Shown: positions 17,072-25,793, counted from the first letter of the stretch. The stretch: 64,000 nt of DNA from Pedobacter chinensis (GCF_003339865.1 NZ_QPKV01000008.1:124001-188000); one strand, 5' to 3'. Notes: generated by a model from the sequence alone, not told the origin. A program made the numbers and translations.

Positions 17072-17659
17072 TTATCTAAAAAAAGCAGAATAAAAAGCCA
17101 CCGCAACTAAAAACAAATGAGTTAACCGGAATTTTAAAGCATGAGTTGCCGTTGTTAATTGATTTTGAACGGTTTTTTGAGATACATTCAACTGAACTGA
17201 AATTTTAGCGGTTGATAAGCCTTCAAAATAATGCAGCAAAAAGATTTTTCTCCTTTTTTCAGGCAATGCTTTTATAAATAATTCAATTAATCCTTTAACC
17301 TCCCGCTCTAACAATTCCCCATCAGCCTGCAAAGGAGAAATCAACTCGTTTTCGAAAGATTGAGTGAAAAAATTGTTTTTGGGTGTTCTGGCAATGTGTT
17401 TTAAAACCTGAAAGCGAACAGCGGTATGCAGGTAAGCCAATGGGTTTTCTAAATTCAATTCGGCTTTTCTATTCCATAAATCGGTAAAAACATTTTGAAT
17501 CACATCCTGGCATTTTTCTTTTTCAGGCAATCGCTTATAAGCGGCATTGTAAAGATCTAGCCAGTAAAGCTTGTAAATTTTGCTAAATGCAGCCTCATCT
17601 CCTTGCTTTAATAAGTCAAAAAGTGCTTTATCGTTTTCACTATTTCCTGAGGCTTTCAA
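17072..17659 (-). CDS. ECF sigma-70 factor (Bacteroidetes FecI-like)
   Basis: The 195-residue product has a sigma region 2 at about 20-90 (EAAFSKIYKLYWLDLYNAAY, with CQDVIQNVFTDLWN) and a region 4 helix-turn-helix at about 120-175 (LSTAKISVQLNVSQKTVQNQ). It ends with an unusual hydrophobic tail, LFLVAVAFYSAFFR, that could touch the membrane or the anti-sigma factor. With FecR and the STN-bearing SusC it forms a cell-surface signalling trio, presumably switching on the sus-cyanophycinase operon when ligand is bound. Confidence 0.94.
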   Translation of the reverse strand: MKASGNSENDKALFDLLKQGDEAAFSKIYKLYWLDLYNAAYKRLPEKEKCQDVIQNVFTDLWNRKAELNLENPLAYLHTAVRFQVLKHIARTPKNNFFTQSFENELISPLQADGELLEREVKGLIELFIKALPEKRRKIFLLHYFEGLSTAKISVQLNVSQKTVQNQLTTATHALKFRLTHLFLVAVAFYSAFFR

Positions 17660-17680
17660 AAATTACGTTTGTTAGGAAAC

Positions 17681-17688
17681 CAAACATA
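17681..17688 (-). promoter_or_regulatory. Possible -7 element for the sigma-factor gene
   Basis: The minus strand reads TATGTTTG (fits TAnnTTTG), 21 bases upstream of the sigma-factor ATG and inside the 36-base gap after the ABC transporter gene. No good -33 match is seen at the usual spacing. Confidence 0.4.
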
Positions 17689-17695
17689 ATCATTT

Positions 17696-19468
17696 TTAAG
17701 AACTTTTAGCTATACCTTCTGAAGAGAATTGCAGATCGTAAAGCTTTTTGTAATAACCGTTTAGCTTAAGCAATTGCTGATGGGTGCCGCTCTCTTTTAT
17801 TTCCCCTTTATCAAGTACAATAATCTGATTTGCTTTCTGAATGGTTGATAACCGGTGTGCAATCACAATTGAAGTTCTTCCTTCCATTAAATTATCAATC
17901 GCTTTTTGAATCAGTAATTCGGTTTCAGTATCTACCGATGAGGTAGCCTCGTCTAAAACCAGAATAGCAGGATTGTGGACCAAGGCTCTGATGAAGGAGA
18001 TTAACTGTGCTTGTCCGGCAGAAAGTGTAGCACCTCTTTCCATCACATTATATTGGTAGCCACCTGGCAAACGCTCTATAAATTCATGGGCACCAACTTT
18101 CTTTGCAGCATTAACCACTTCATCGATGGAAATATCCGGATTATTTAAAGTGATGTTATTGAGAATGGTATCTGAAAATAAAAACACATCCTGAAGAACT
18201 GTAGCGATATTTTTGCGCAGATAATCCAGATCGAAATCTTCAATCCGAATGCCATCAATGGTAATTTCTCCTGCTTTCACTTCATAAAAGCGATTTAGAA
18301 TATTAATGGTTGATGATTTTCCCGCACCCGTTGCGCCTACCAATGCCACTGTTTCGCCAGCTTTTACATTAAAAGTTAAATCTTTTAAAACATAAGCATC
18401 ATTGGTATAAGCAAACCAAACGTTTTTGAAAACAATGTTTCCAGTTAAATTTTCAGGTTTCTGGATTCCCTCGTTTGGTGTCTTTTCATCAGTATCCAAC
18501 ACCTTGAACACACGTTCTGCACCAACCATTCCCATTTGCAGGGTGTTAAACTTATCTGCCAACTGCCTGATCGGTGTAAAAACCATTCCCAAATACATGA
18601 TAAACTGAGTAATGGTACTTGGTGTAACATCTAACGGTTTAGCTAAAATACTTTTGGCACCATACCAAACCAGTAAACCTAAAGACATGGCCGAGATTAA
18701 TTCCACAACGGGAAAAAATATTGAATAATACCAGTTAGAACGGATATTGGCATCGCGGTAACGCTTATTAATGTTATAGAATTTTTTATACTCCTGGCGT
18801 TCTCTTGCAAAATATTGTACAATTGAAACTCCTGAAATATGCTCTTGTAAAAAGGTATTTAAATTAGAAACCTCATTTCTAACTTCCTGAAAAGCAACTT
18901 TAATGGCCTTCTGAAATTTTCTTGTCGCAATGATCAATAGTGGAATGGGCAAAAGCACCACTAAACTTAATTCCCAATCGGTATAAAGCATTACACCAAC
19001 AATAACCACTACCTGCAACGAGTCACCGATCATGGAAATTAAACCTTCTGAAAATATATCGGCAATGGTTTCCAAATCAGAAACGGTTCTGGTAATGAGT
19101 TGTCCTATTGGTGTTTTATCAAAATATTTTAAACGGAGACTGGTAATATGATTAAAAACCCTTATTCGCAAATCTCTAATAACCGATTGCCCTAAAGTGT
19201 TTGTTAAGAGTGTGTGACTGTATTGAATCAGTGTTTGCAGGATGAGCATGAAAATCATGAGCAGGGTCATATTGACCAGGCCAGAATATTTGCCCGTTAA
19301 AATATAATGATCGAGGGTGTACTTGATCAAAAAAGGCCGAACAGGAGATATTCCGGCTAACAAAATGGTTAAAATCACCGACCAAATAAAAACAACACGA
19401 TAAGGCTTTACATATTGAAAAATACGTTTCAGTAATCCTGTGTTGTATACGTCGCCTGTTACTGCCAT
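17696..19468 (-). CDS. ABC exporter, fused permease and ATPase (MsbA-like)
   Basis: The 590-residue half-transporter has an N-terminal six-helix exporter membrane domain at about 1-330 and a C-terminal ATPase. Motifs are Walker A GATGAGKSS, Q-loop ATVLQDVFLF, signature LSAGQAQ, Walker B ILVLDEATSSVD and switch His in IAHRLST. The signature has A in place of the usual second G (LSGGQ). Such proteins flip lipids or export drugs; the substrate cannot be told. It lies upstream of the sigma-factor gene on the same strand but is probably unrelated to the sus locus. Confidence 0.92.
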   Translation of the reverse strand: MAVTGDVYNTGLLKRIFQYVKPYRVVFIWSVILTILLAGISPVRPFLIKYTLDHYILTGKYSGLVNMTLLMIFMLILQTLIQYSHTLLTNTLGQSVIRDLRIRVFNHITSLRLKYFDKTPIGQLITRTVSDLETIADIFSEGLISMIGDSLQVVVIVGVMLYTDWELSLVVLLPIPLLIIATRKFQKAIKVAFQEVRNEVSNLNTFLQEHISGVSIVQYFARERQEYKKFYNINKRYRDANIRSNWYYSIFFPVVELISAMSLGLLVWYGAKSILAKPLDVTPSTITQFIMYLGMVFTPIRQLADKFNTLQMGMVGAERVFKVLDTDEKTPNEGIQKPENLTGNIVFKNVWFAYTNDAYVLKDLTFNVKAGETVALVGATGAGKSSTINILNRFYEVKAGEITIDGIRIEDFDLDYLRKNIATVLQDVFLFSDTILNNITLNNPDISIDEVVNAAKKVGAHEFIERLPGGYQYNVMERGATLSAGQAQLISFIRALVHNPAILVLDEATSSVDTETELLIQKAIDNLMEGRTSIVIAHRLSTIQKANQIIVLDKGEIKESGTHQQLLKLNGYYKKLYDLQFSSEGIAKSS

Positions 19469-19679
19469 TTTTATGGTTTAAGGTGTAAGGTTAGGGTTTA
19501 AAGTTCCGTTCACTTTACACAAATTTTCAAAAAATTATCTAGTTCATCTTTAAGGCGATGACTGGCCTGTTTATGGTTTAGCGGTTAGGGGTTAAGCCTC
19601 AAATACCCACATAAGTTTTAAACAATATCAAGCCCATCTTAATAGGATAATAAACCTTCTACCCTACACCTTCCGCCTT

Positions 19680-20432
19680 CTACCTTAAATATGGGTATTC
19701 TACTTTTACCAAATATAAACCGCAAGCGGGTACCGATTGACCAGCATTGCTCCGGTTTTTACTTTCTATTATCGTTTTAAAATCTTCCAGGTTAATTTCA
19801 TGCTTACCAATTCTCACCAACGTTCCCATTATTGCCCGAACCATGTTTCGCAAAAAACGATCAGCCTGAATGGTAAATACCAATCCATTTTCTTTCTCTT
19901 CAAAAACAGCTGTTGTAATTTTGCAATTATTGGTAAAAGTTTGTGTATTCGATTTACTGAAACAAGAAAAATCAGTATAATCTAACAACAATTTTGCGGC
20001 TTGATTCATCAAATCAACATCCAACTTATCTTTAACCAGCCACGATCTGTTTAATTTAAAAGGATCTTTTTCAAAATGGATATAATACTTGTACGCTCTG
20101 GAAATGGCGTCAAAACGAGCATGAGCATCATCGCTTACCGGAACAATTTTTTTTGCTGCTATTTGATAAGGTAACATTGCATTTATTCCTGCAACTGCAT
20201 TTAGCACTTTTGATTCTTCAAGATTCTCCACATCGAAATGCGCATAAAAACCTGTGGCATGTACACCGGTATCCGTTCGGCCGCAACCCAAAGTTTCTAT
20301 CGGTTGGCGGTAAAATGTTGACATGGCTTTATCAAGCAACTCCTGAACAGTAATTGCATTGGGTTGAATTTGCCAACCATGGTATAAGCTGCCATCATAA
20401 GCGATTTGTATGAAATATCTTTTTTTAATCAA
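19680..20432 (-). CDS. truA: tRNA pseudouridine(38-40) synthase TruA
   Basis: TruA makes pseudouridine at positions 38-40 of the tRNA anticodon stem. Motifs are IQIAYDGSLYHGWQIQ at the start, the catalytic Asp in GCGRTDTGVHA, and C-terminal FLRNMVRAIMGTLV. A TTG at 20432 was chosen, giving 250 residues beginning IKKRYFIQIAYDG. The open frame reaches an ATG at 20543, but that extension is translated simple-sequence repeat (SQLRTPNSQLRTP) and is not plausible protein. Confidence 0.92.
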   Translation of the reverse strand: MIKKRYFIQIAYDGSLYHGWQIQPNAITVQELLDKAMSTFYRQPIETLGCGRTDTGVHATGFYAHFDVENLEESKVLNAVAGINAMLPYQIAAKKIVPVSDDAHARFDAISRAYKYYIHFEKDPFKLNRSWLVKDKLDVDLMNQAAKLLLDYTDFSCFSKSNTQTFTNNCKITTAVFEEKENGLVFTIQADRFLRNMVRAIMGTLVRIGKHEINLEDFKTIIESKNRSNAGQSVPACGLYLVKVEYPYLR

Positions 20433-20474
20433 AACGATGCAAAAGTACGGTTTAAAGAGGAAAGTCGGAAGTCG

Positions 20475-20515
20475 GGGAGTTCTGAGTTGAGAGTTGGGAG
20501 TTCTGAGTTGGGAGT
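20475..20515. repeat. GAGTT-rich simple repeat
   Basis: Repeated words such as GGGAGTTCTGAGTT and GAGTTGGGAGT in a row. This low-complexity sequence is of a kind common between Sphingobacteriaceae genes, and it produces a false N-terminal extension of truA. Confidence 0.6.
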
Positions 20516-20547
20516 CCAAAGAGTAAAAAACAACTAATGGCAAATGA

Positions 20548-20610
20548 CTATTGAACTAATGAACCCAATGAACTATTGAACTAATAGAACCAATGGCTAT
20601 TGAACTAATG
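20548..20610. repeat. Three tandem copies of CTATTGAACTAATG, period 24-25
   Basis: Copies start at 20548, 20573 and 20597 with short spacers containing GAACCAATG-like words. The last copy overlaps the -33 element of the promoter for the gene at 20650. Confidence 0.6.
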
Positions 20611-20630
20611 ATATAAATAAGCTAATTTTG
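20600..20630 (+). promoter_or_regulatory. Bacteroidetes-type promoter of the DUF4293 gene
   Basis: TTG at 20600-20602, a 20-base spacer and TAATTTTG at 20623-20630, an exact TAnnTTTG. The predicted start is about 13 bases before the ATG at 20650. Confidence 0.7.
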
Positions 20631-20649
20631 CCATAAATTTTAAATTAAC

Positions 20650-21117
20650 ATGATACAAAGAATACAAACCATCTGGTTTTTTTTAGCGGCTTTAACTTTG
20701 GTTTTAATGTTGTTTTTGCCTATTGCGACTAAAGATATTGCCGGAACTGAATCTGCAGTATATACCACGGGACTATATCAAACCCTTACCATAAAAGCAG
20801 GAATAGCTTTAAAAACTCAGTCGTTTTTGCCTTTAGTGATCACTAATATTGCAGTTGCTTTTATATGTTTAATTAATATTTTCAATTATAAACGCAGAAG
20901 TTTTCAAAAAAGAATTGCAATATTATCTATTGTGTTTATTGGCGCATTTGCATTTTGGTGCAGCGTTTATGCAAAAAAACTTCCTAGTGGAATTGAAGGT
21001 GCCAGTTTTGGTGTTGGCGCTTATTTACCAGCATTAGCCATTTTATTTGTTGTCCTCGCTATTTTCGGGATTAATAAAGATGAAAGATTGATTCGTTCGG
21101 CGGAAAGATTACGTTAG
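20650..21117 (+). CDS. DUF4293-family membrane protein
   Basis: The product has 155 residues and four hydrophobic membrane segments at about 7-27, 58-78, 88-108 and 123-143. It begins MIQRIQTIWFFLAA, characteristic of the Bacteroidetes family DUF4293. Function is unknown. It starts close behind a clear promoter and has a divergent neighbour (truA); the DEAD-box helicase gene lies 380 bases downstream. Confidence 0.85.
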   Translation: MIQRIQTIWFFLAALTLVLMLFLPIATKDIAGTESAVYTTGLYQTLTIKAGIALKTQSFLPLVITNIAVAFICLINIFNYKRRSFQKRIAILSIVFIGAFAFWCSVYAKKLPSGIEGASFGVGAYLPALAILFVVLAIFGINKDERLIRSAERLR

Positions 21118-21178
21118 GGTTTGATTGTAAACTTCATATCCAGAAAAATACTTTTTAATCTGCAGCAACCTTGAAGAT

Positions 21179-21246
21179 GCTGTCATGCTGAGGCACGAAG
21201 CATCCCTCTCCGATGAAACAGATGCTTCCTGCCTCAGCATGACAGC
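21179..21246. repeat. 26-bp near-perfect inverted repeat (REP-like)
   Basis: The arms 21179-21204 and 21221-21246 contain GCTGTCATGCTGAGGC and its complement with one mismatch over 26 bp and a 16-base loop. The core TCATGCTGA is shared with the repeat families at 43.9-44.5 kb and 52-53 kb. The rest of the 21118-21496 spacer shows only the promoter of the helicase gene. Confidence 0.75.
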
Positions 21247-21463
21247 TAAATGAAGCCTGATTTATCCAGCCCCCTACAGCATTTCCTTTTTCAAAAAATT
21301 AAAAGTCAGCAAGTTCCAATCAGGGAAATTGATGTTGATTTCAAGCCAATCCTTCCTCTATTTCCCCTCATACATCTCTCCTAATTTCTTTCTCCCTTAT
21401 TTTCAAATCATTAGCAGCAAAAACTATTTACTTGACTCTCTGTGAAATACCAAATATTAACCG

Positions 21464-21471
21464 TACCTTTG
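21464..21471 (+). promoter_or_regulatory. -7 element of the DEAD-box helicase gene
   Basis: TACCTTTG, an exact TAnnTTTG, lies 26 bases upstream of the ATG at 21497. A TTGAC at 21432 is too far upstream to be the normal -33 element; TGTG at 21441 is closer but weak. Confidence 0.5.
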
Positions 21472-21496
21472 CGGCTCAATTAAAATAAAAAGACGA

Positions 21497-23380
21497 ATGA
21501 CAAACCCATTTCAATTATTGGGGATAAGTGATGACGTCGTTAATGCCGTAAAGGACCTTGGATTTGAAACTCCAACGCCTATTCAGGAGCAAAGTATTCC
21601 TGTACTGTTAGAAGGCACTAATGATTTTGTTGGTTTGGCCCAAACAGGAACAGGAAAAACAGCCGCATTTGGTTTGCCGCTGTTAGAACTAATCGATTTT
21701 AAAGTTAATAAACCACAGGCATTGATTTTATGCCCTACCCGTGAGTTATGCTTGCAAATCGCTAACGACCTTAAAAACTTTTCTAAAAACGTTGCTAATG
21801 CCCACGTTGTTGCCGTTTACGGTGGCGCGAACATTATGCAACAACTACGTGAAATACGCCAAGGCGTTCAAATCGTAGTGGCCACGCCCGGCCGTATGTT
21901 GGATATCATTGGCCGTAAAGCCATTGATTTTACAAGCGTTAAATATGTTGTGCTTGATGAAGCTGACGAGATGTTAAACATGGGTTTCCAGGATGACATC
22001 AACGACATTTTATCAACCACTCCTGATGACAAAAAAACCTGGTTATTCTCGGCTACAATGCCTGCAGAAGTTCGCCGTATTGCTAAAAAATACATGAACG
22101 ACCCTGTAGAATTAACCATGGGCACAAAAAACACCGGTAACGTTAATATCGAACACGAATACTATATTGTTCGTGCCCGTGATAAATACGCTGCCTTAAA
22201 ACGTATTGTAGATTTCAACCCTGAAATTTTTGCTGTAGTATTTTGTAAAACCAAATTGGATACACAGGATATTGCTGAGCATTTAATTAAAGATGGTTAC
22301 AATGCTGATGCTTTACACGGTGATTTATCGCAACAACAACGTGATAAAGTAATGCAACGTTTCCGTGAGCGTAACATGCAATTGTTAATTGCTACTGATG
22401 TTGCTGCTCGTGGTATCGATGTAAACAATGTAACTCACGTAATCAACTATTCTTTACCTGATGAGATTGAAAGTTATACCCACCGTTCTGGCCGTACTGG
22501 TCGTGCAGGGAAAACCGGTATTTCGATCTGTATCATCAACTCTAAAGAATTGGGTAAAATCCGTCAGTTAGAGCGTATTATTGGTAAACAATTTACCAAA
22601 GCCGAATTACCTACAGGATTTGATGTTTGTGAAAAACAATTATTCTCATTGGTACACAAAGTACATAATGTAGAAGTTAATAACGAACAAATCGATCAGT
22701 ACATTCCTCGTATTATGGATGAATTTGCTGATTTATCAAAAGAAGATGTGATCAAACGTTTTGCTTCATTAGAGTTTAACCGTTTCCTTGATTATTATTC
22801 TAAAGCGCCAGATTTGAATGCTGCGGTTGGTGATGATCGTGGAGAAAGAGGCGAACGAGGTGAGAGACGCGGACGTGGTAGCGAAGGTTATACTCGTTTG
22901 TTCATCAACCTGGGCTCTGTAGATGAATTTACCCGTGGCGATATGTTATCATTTATCTGTAACAACGGAAAAATTGCTGGCAAAAGCGTTGGTAAAATCG
23001 ACCTTAAAGGTGTCTTTTCTTTCTTTGAAGTAGAAGATGATGTTGCTGATAAAGTTTTCGAAGGTTTCAAATCTGTTGAATTCAATGGCCGTCAGGTACG
23101 TATCGAAAAAAGCGGAGATGGTGGACGTGAAGGTGGTGAAAGACGCGGTGGCGGAGAAAGACGTGGTGGTTTCGGCGGAGAACGCAGAGGCGGAGGCGGC
23201 GGTTTCCGTGGCGGCGACAGAAGATCTGGTGGTAGCGGAAGACGTGAAGGTGGAAACAGCGGTGGTGGTTTCAGAGATTTCTCTGGACGTAGCCGTGATG
23301 ACAAAGGTGGAAATTCTGGCGGACGCAGAGAAGGCGGAAATCGTGAAGGTGGAAGCGGCGAACGCAGAAAAAAATGGTAA
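21497..23380 (+). CDS. DEAD-box ATP-dependent RNA helicase with RGG tail
   Basis: The product (627 residues) remodels RNA, probably in ribosome assembly or cold adaptation. Helicase motifs in order are Q-motif PTPIQEQ, Walker A AQTGTGKT (48-55), PTREL, TPGR, DEAD at about 155, SAT, ARGID and HRSGRTGR. A DbpA-type RNA-binding domain follows at about 465-540, and then a long Gly/Arg-rich tail ending ERRKKW that should bind RNA non-specifically. A strong terminator follows. The last bases of the gene are duplicated about 2.4 kb downstream. Confidence 0.95.
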   Translation: MTNPFQLLGISDDVVNAVKDLGFETPTPIQEQSIPVLLEGTNDFVGLAQTGTGKTAAFGLPLLELIDFKVNKPQALILCPTRELCLQIANDLKNFSKNVANAHVVAVYGGANIMQQLREIRQGVQIVVATPGRMLDIIGRKAIDFTSVKYVVLDEADEMLNMGFQDDINDILSTTPDDKKTWLFSATMPAEVRRIAKKYMNDPVELTMGTKNTGNVNIEHEYYIVRARDKYAALKRIVDFNPEIFAVVFCKTKLDTQDIAEHLIKDGYNADALHGDLSQQQRDKVMQRFRERNMQLLIATDVAARGIDVNNVTHVINYSLPDEIESYTHRSGRTGRAGKTGISICIINSKELGKIRQLERIIGKQFTKAELPTGFDVCEKQLFSLVHKVHNVEVNNEQIDQYIPRIMDEFADLSKEDVIKRFASLEFNRFLDYYSKAPDLNAAVGDDRGERGERGERRGRGSEGYTRLFINLGSVDEFTRGDMLSFICNNGKIAGKSVGKIDLKGVFSFFEVEDDVADKVFEGFKSVEFNGRQVRIEKSGDGGREGGERRGGGERRGGFGGERRGGGGGFRGGDRRSGGSGRREGGNSGGGFRDFSGRSRDDKGGNSGGRREGGNREGGSGERRKKW

Positions 23381-23404
23381 ATCACTAAAACCAAATATTT
23401 TACT

Positions 23405-23439
23405 AGCCGGTTTCGTTTATTCGAAACCGGCTTTTTTTT
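23405..23439 (+). terminator. Terminator of the helicase gene
   Basis: Perfect 11-bp stem AGCCGGTTTCG / CGAAACCGGCT with a 6-base loop, followed by eight T. The stem AGCCG start is shared with the second terminator at 25789. Confidence 0.9.
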
Positions 23440-23502
23440 ATTTATATATTGTTAAATTAAAACTCATTAGGTAAATTCACTGTAAAATTTAAAATACAGT
23501 AA

Positions 23503-25026
23503 ATGAAAAATTGCGCTCCAAACCTCTCTTTACAAAAATTAATATCAAAGAATCTATTACTGTTTGCGCTTATATTAATTTTTTCTTGCAAAAAAGATAA
23601 ACATGAAGAAAGTATTTTTGAAAATAAAAATACAACTCAGCTAAACCAATGGTATAATGGCCTTATACAACAGCAAGATCAATCTATTTTTTTATACCAA
23701 TTAAAACCCGATTGGGGTTCAGTTTATATCAGCAAACACAATGGGCAAACGGTATATGAAATAAATTGTAAAAACCCTAACAAATTTACTTTTGGCAAAG
23801 AATTAACTGATGATACCAAAAAACAAGCGCAATTTGAGCATACCACTATAAAGCTCTTACTGTTTCAAAATAGCGATAATATTTTGAGTGGTGCTTTTAT
23901 GATGATTAAAGCAACGGGAAATATTACAAAGAAACTTAACTATAAAGATTTACCAGGTTTTACCGGAACAGTTATATATTACACCTTAACCGGTAAATTT
24001 GCAAATGGCTGGGTTTACAATAGTGGAAATATTACCCACACCATTGCCCCAGCTACAGATGCTGATCTTGGTTCAATCAAAATTAATGCAGACCATACTG
24101 CCTTTGACAGGGGTGAGAAATTAATGTTAGAAAACATTAATTGTGTAATATCTGCTCAACCTGTTTATGGCCAACAATGCATTACTATAGACCCTATACC
24201 AGAAATACCTGAAAGCCAAAGCTACACAACATGCGTTTGGGTTATAGTAGATGTGAGTTATACCGTGCAATGCTACTCAACCGGAGGTAGCGAGGGAGGC
24301 TCGGGCGGCGGGGGTTACAACCCACCGGTTACACCACCACCAACTGTACCAGAAGACCCACCGAAACCTGATCCATGCGCTAAAGCTAAGGCTTTAAATG
24401 AAAACACAAATTACAAAGATGAAACGAATGATTTAAAAAATAAAGTTGCTGACGTGAATTTACAACGAGAAGTCGGTTATATCAAAAAAGTTGGTTCTCC
24501 GGCAGTTTATAGCGATCCAGGAACTACTGGAATGCTTTTTAATATCCCACAAATCGGTGAGTTAACTGACCATTCTTTAGAATATATTACTCATACTCAT
24601 TATGTTGATTCTACTGCATTGAGTATATTCGGTTTTGATGATTTTTTTACATTCGGAAAATTTTTAGGATCAAATAAAGTTGCTGATGTCAATACATTTA
24701 GCCTCGGAGTAACTACTAGTTACGGCACCTATACTTTAGTGCTAGATGATTGGAATATATTTAATTCATACCTGCAAGACACAATTAACGATTTTTCAAA
24801 TTCACTCAAACTATATCAATCTTTTAATGCTGCAACTGGCGGTATCCTAGAGACAAATTCAGGAAGCATTAATGAAATCAATTTGCTAAAAATTTTAAAA
24901 AATAGCGGAATTAAATTACTTAAAAAAGATTCATCAACAGGCAATTTTAAAGTTTTAACGCTTGATGCCAATGGCAACCTTGTCATAATTAATTGTAGTG
25001 GTGTTGGTACAGGAAGTGTTGAATAG
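23503..25026 (+). CDS. Large lipoprotein with Gly/Pro linker and HTH...D C-terminal domain, function unknown
   Basis: The product has 507 residues. A lipoprotein signal with IFSCKK is followed by a beta-rich N-terminal domain (about 35-255). A low-complexity hinge at about 258-292 contains GGSEGGSGGGGYNPP and a PPPTVPEDPPKPDP stretch. The C-terminal domain (about 295-507) contains EYITHTHYVDSTALSIFGFDD, which resembles secreted Bacteroidetes proteins with an HxH...S..D arrangement similar to the JAMM metal site. Here spacing differs and the Ser position appears to be Gly, so activity is uncertain. It lies in a module bracketed by duplicated helicase-gene ends, just before a small exported protein. 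Confidence 0.7.
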   Translation: MKNCAPNLSLQKLISKNLLLFALILIFSCKKDKHEESIFENKNTTQLNQWYNGLIQQQDQSIFLYQLKPDWGSVYISKHNGQTVYEINCKNPNKFTFGKELTDDTKKQAQFEHTTIKLLLFQNSDNILSGAFMMIKATGNITKKLNYKDLPGFTGTVIYYTLTGKFANGWVYNSGNITHTIAPATDADLGSIKINADHTAFDRGEKLMLENINCVISAQPVYGQQCITIDPIPEIPESQSYTTCVWVIVDVSYTVQCYSTGGSEGGSGGGGYNPPVTPPPTVPEDPPKPDPCAKAKALNENTNYKDETNDLKNKVADVNLQREVGYIKKVGSPAVYSDPGTTGMLFNIPQIGELTDHSLEYITHTHYVDSTALSIFGFDDFFTFGKFLGSNKVADVNTFSLGVTTSYGTYTLVLDDWNIFNSYLQDTINDFSNSLKLYQSFNAATGGILETNSGSINEINLLKILKNSGIKLLKKDSSTGNFKVLTLDANGNLVIINCSGVGTGSVE

Positions 25027-25062
25027 TTTAATTTATTCATAAAATAACTAATTATAAAAAAA

Positions 25063-25542
25063 ATGAAGCATATAACCATACTCGTAACCTTATTACTTTT
25101 GATGTTTACAGCTAAAGCGCAAGGTGTAGATGACGACACAAAATCAGGTAAATATTTTAAAAATCCATTTGTAAAAAGGTTTACAGGTAAATGGACAAGT
25201 AATAACCGCGAATTGGAACTGGTAATTACAACAAAAAAAACTCGGCATAATTACAAAGAGGATGATTATTATTACGATCCTATCTATGTAAAAGTAACCA
25301 AGTGTATTTATAAAGAGGATGATGTGGCCAAAAAATTAAAGGAACCATTTATGTTTTTGGGTAATGCAACTAGTTACGGAAGTGTTCTTCTCAAAGACCC
25401 CATTACTGGCGATGATATCATTATTAAACTTTATTATATAGATAAAAACACTTTAAAATTAAATGTAAATACCAGGTATGCCCCGGGTACTTCAACTATC
25501 TTCCCTTTAGGAGATACAATATTGAGAAGAAAAATAAAGTAA
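25063..25542 (+). CDS. Small exported protein resembling DUF6705
   Basis: The product has 159 residues: a signal peptide (ending FTAKAQG) and a beta-rich domain with the pattern FTGKWTSNNRELELVITTKK. This resembles the DUF6705-type lipocalin-like families of Bacteroidetes. Function is unknown. It lies 36 bases after the lipoprotein gene and is probably co-transcribed. A partner or protective role for the lipoprotein is possible but is only a guess from position. Confidence 0.65.
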   Translation: MKHITILVTLLLLMFTAKAQGVDDDTKSGKYFKNPFVKRFTGKWTSNNRELELVITTKKTRHNYKEDDYYYDPIYVKVTKCIYKEDDVAKKLKEPFMFLGNATSYGSVLLKDPITGDDIIIKLYYIDKNTLKLNVNTRYAPGTSTIFPLGDTILRRKIK

Positions 25543-25629
25543 AACTTCTTTTACACCTGTTCTTTTTCGATGAAGGAGAAAATTGTATGATTTTTTAATA
25601 ATTATTCTATCTACTGCTACAAGCATCAA

Positions 25630-25692
25630 GCTTTAAAATTAGATTACAATTCTGGTGCGTTTAGAGTTTTACAAATGGATGCCACATTATGA
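25630..25692 (+). pseudogene. Remnant of a second copy of the lipoprotein C-terminus
   Basis: In one frame this reads ALKLDYNSGAFRVLQMDATL then TGA. It resembles the end of the 23503-25026 product (IKLLKKDSSTGNFKVLTLDA). No start or upstream domain remains. The match is short and was found by eye. Confidence 0.35.
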
Positions 25693-25736
25693 AAAAACGA
25701 TCGTTATAATTTGTTTAATAACATTTTCTAAAGAAT

Positions 25737-25793
25737 AAGCAGCGAACGCAGAAAAAAATGGCAAATCACTAAAACCAAATATTTTACAAGCCG
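25737..25793 (+). repeat. Second copy of the helicase gene 3' end
   Basis: About 57 bases match 23353-23409 with three mismatches, covering the last codons of the helicase gene (GCGAACGCAGAAAAAAATGG) and the spacer up to the terminator stem. The offset is 2384 bases. In this copy the stop codon TAA has become CAA. The two copies bracket the accessory lipoprotein module. Confidence 0.85.

Noticed and set aside
20433-20543. Longer TruA start at ATG 20543
   Set aside because: The added residues encode simple repeats (SQLRTPNSQLRTP) and the family begins near IKKRYFIQIAYDG.
23037-23474. 145-codon frame overlapping the helicase C-terminus, and the Pro-rich frame on the other strand
   Set aside because: Both are shadows of the Gly/Arg repeat coding sequence of the helicase tail.
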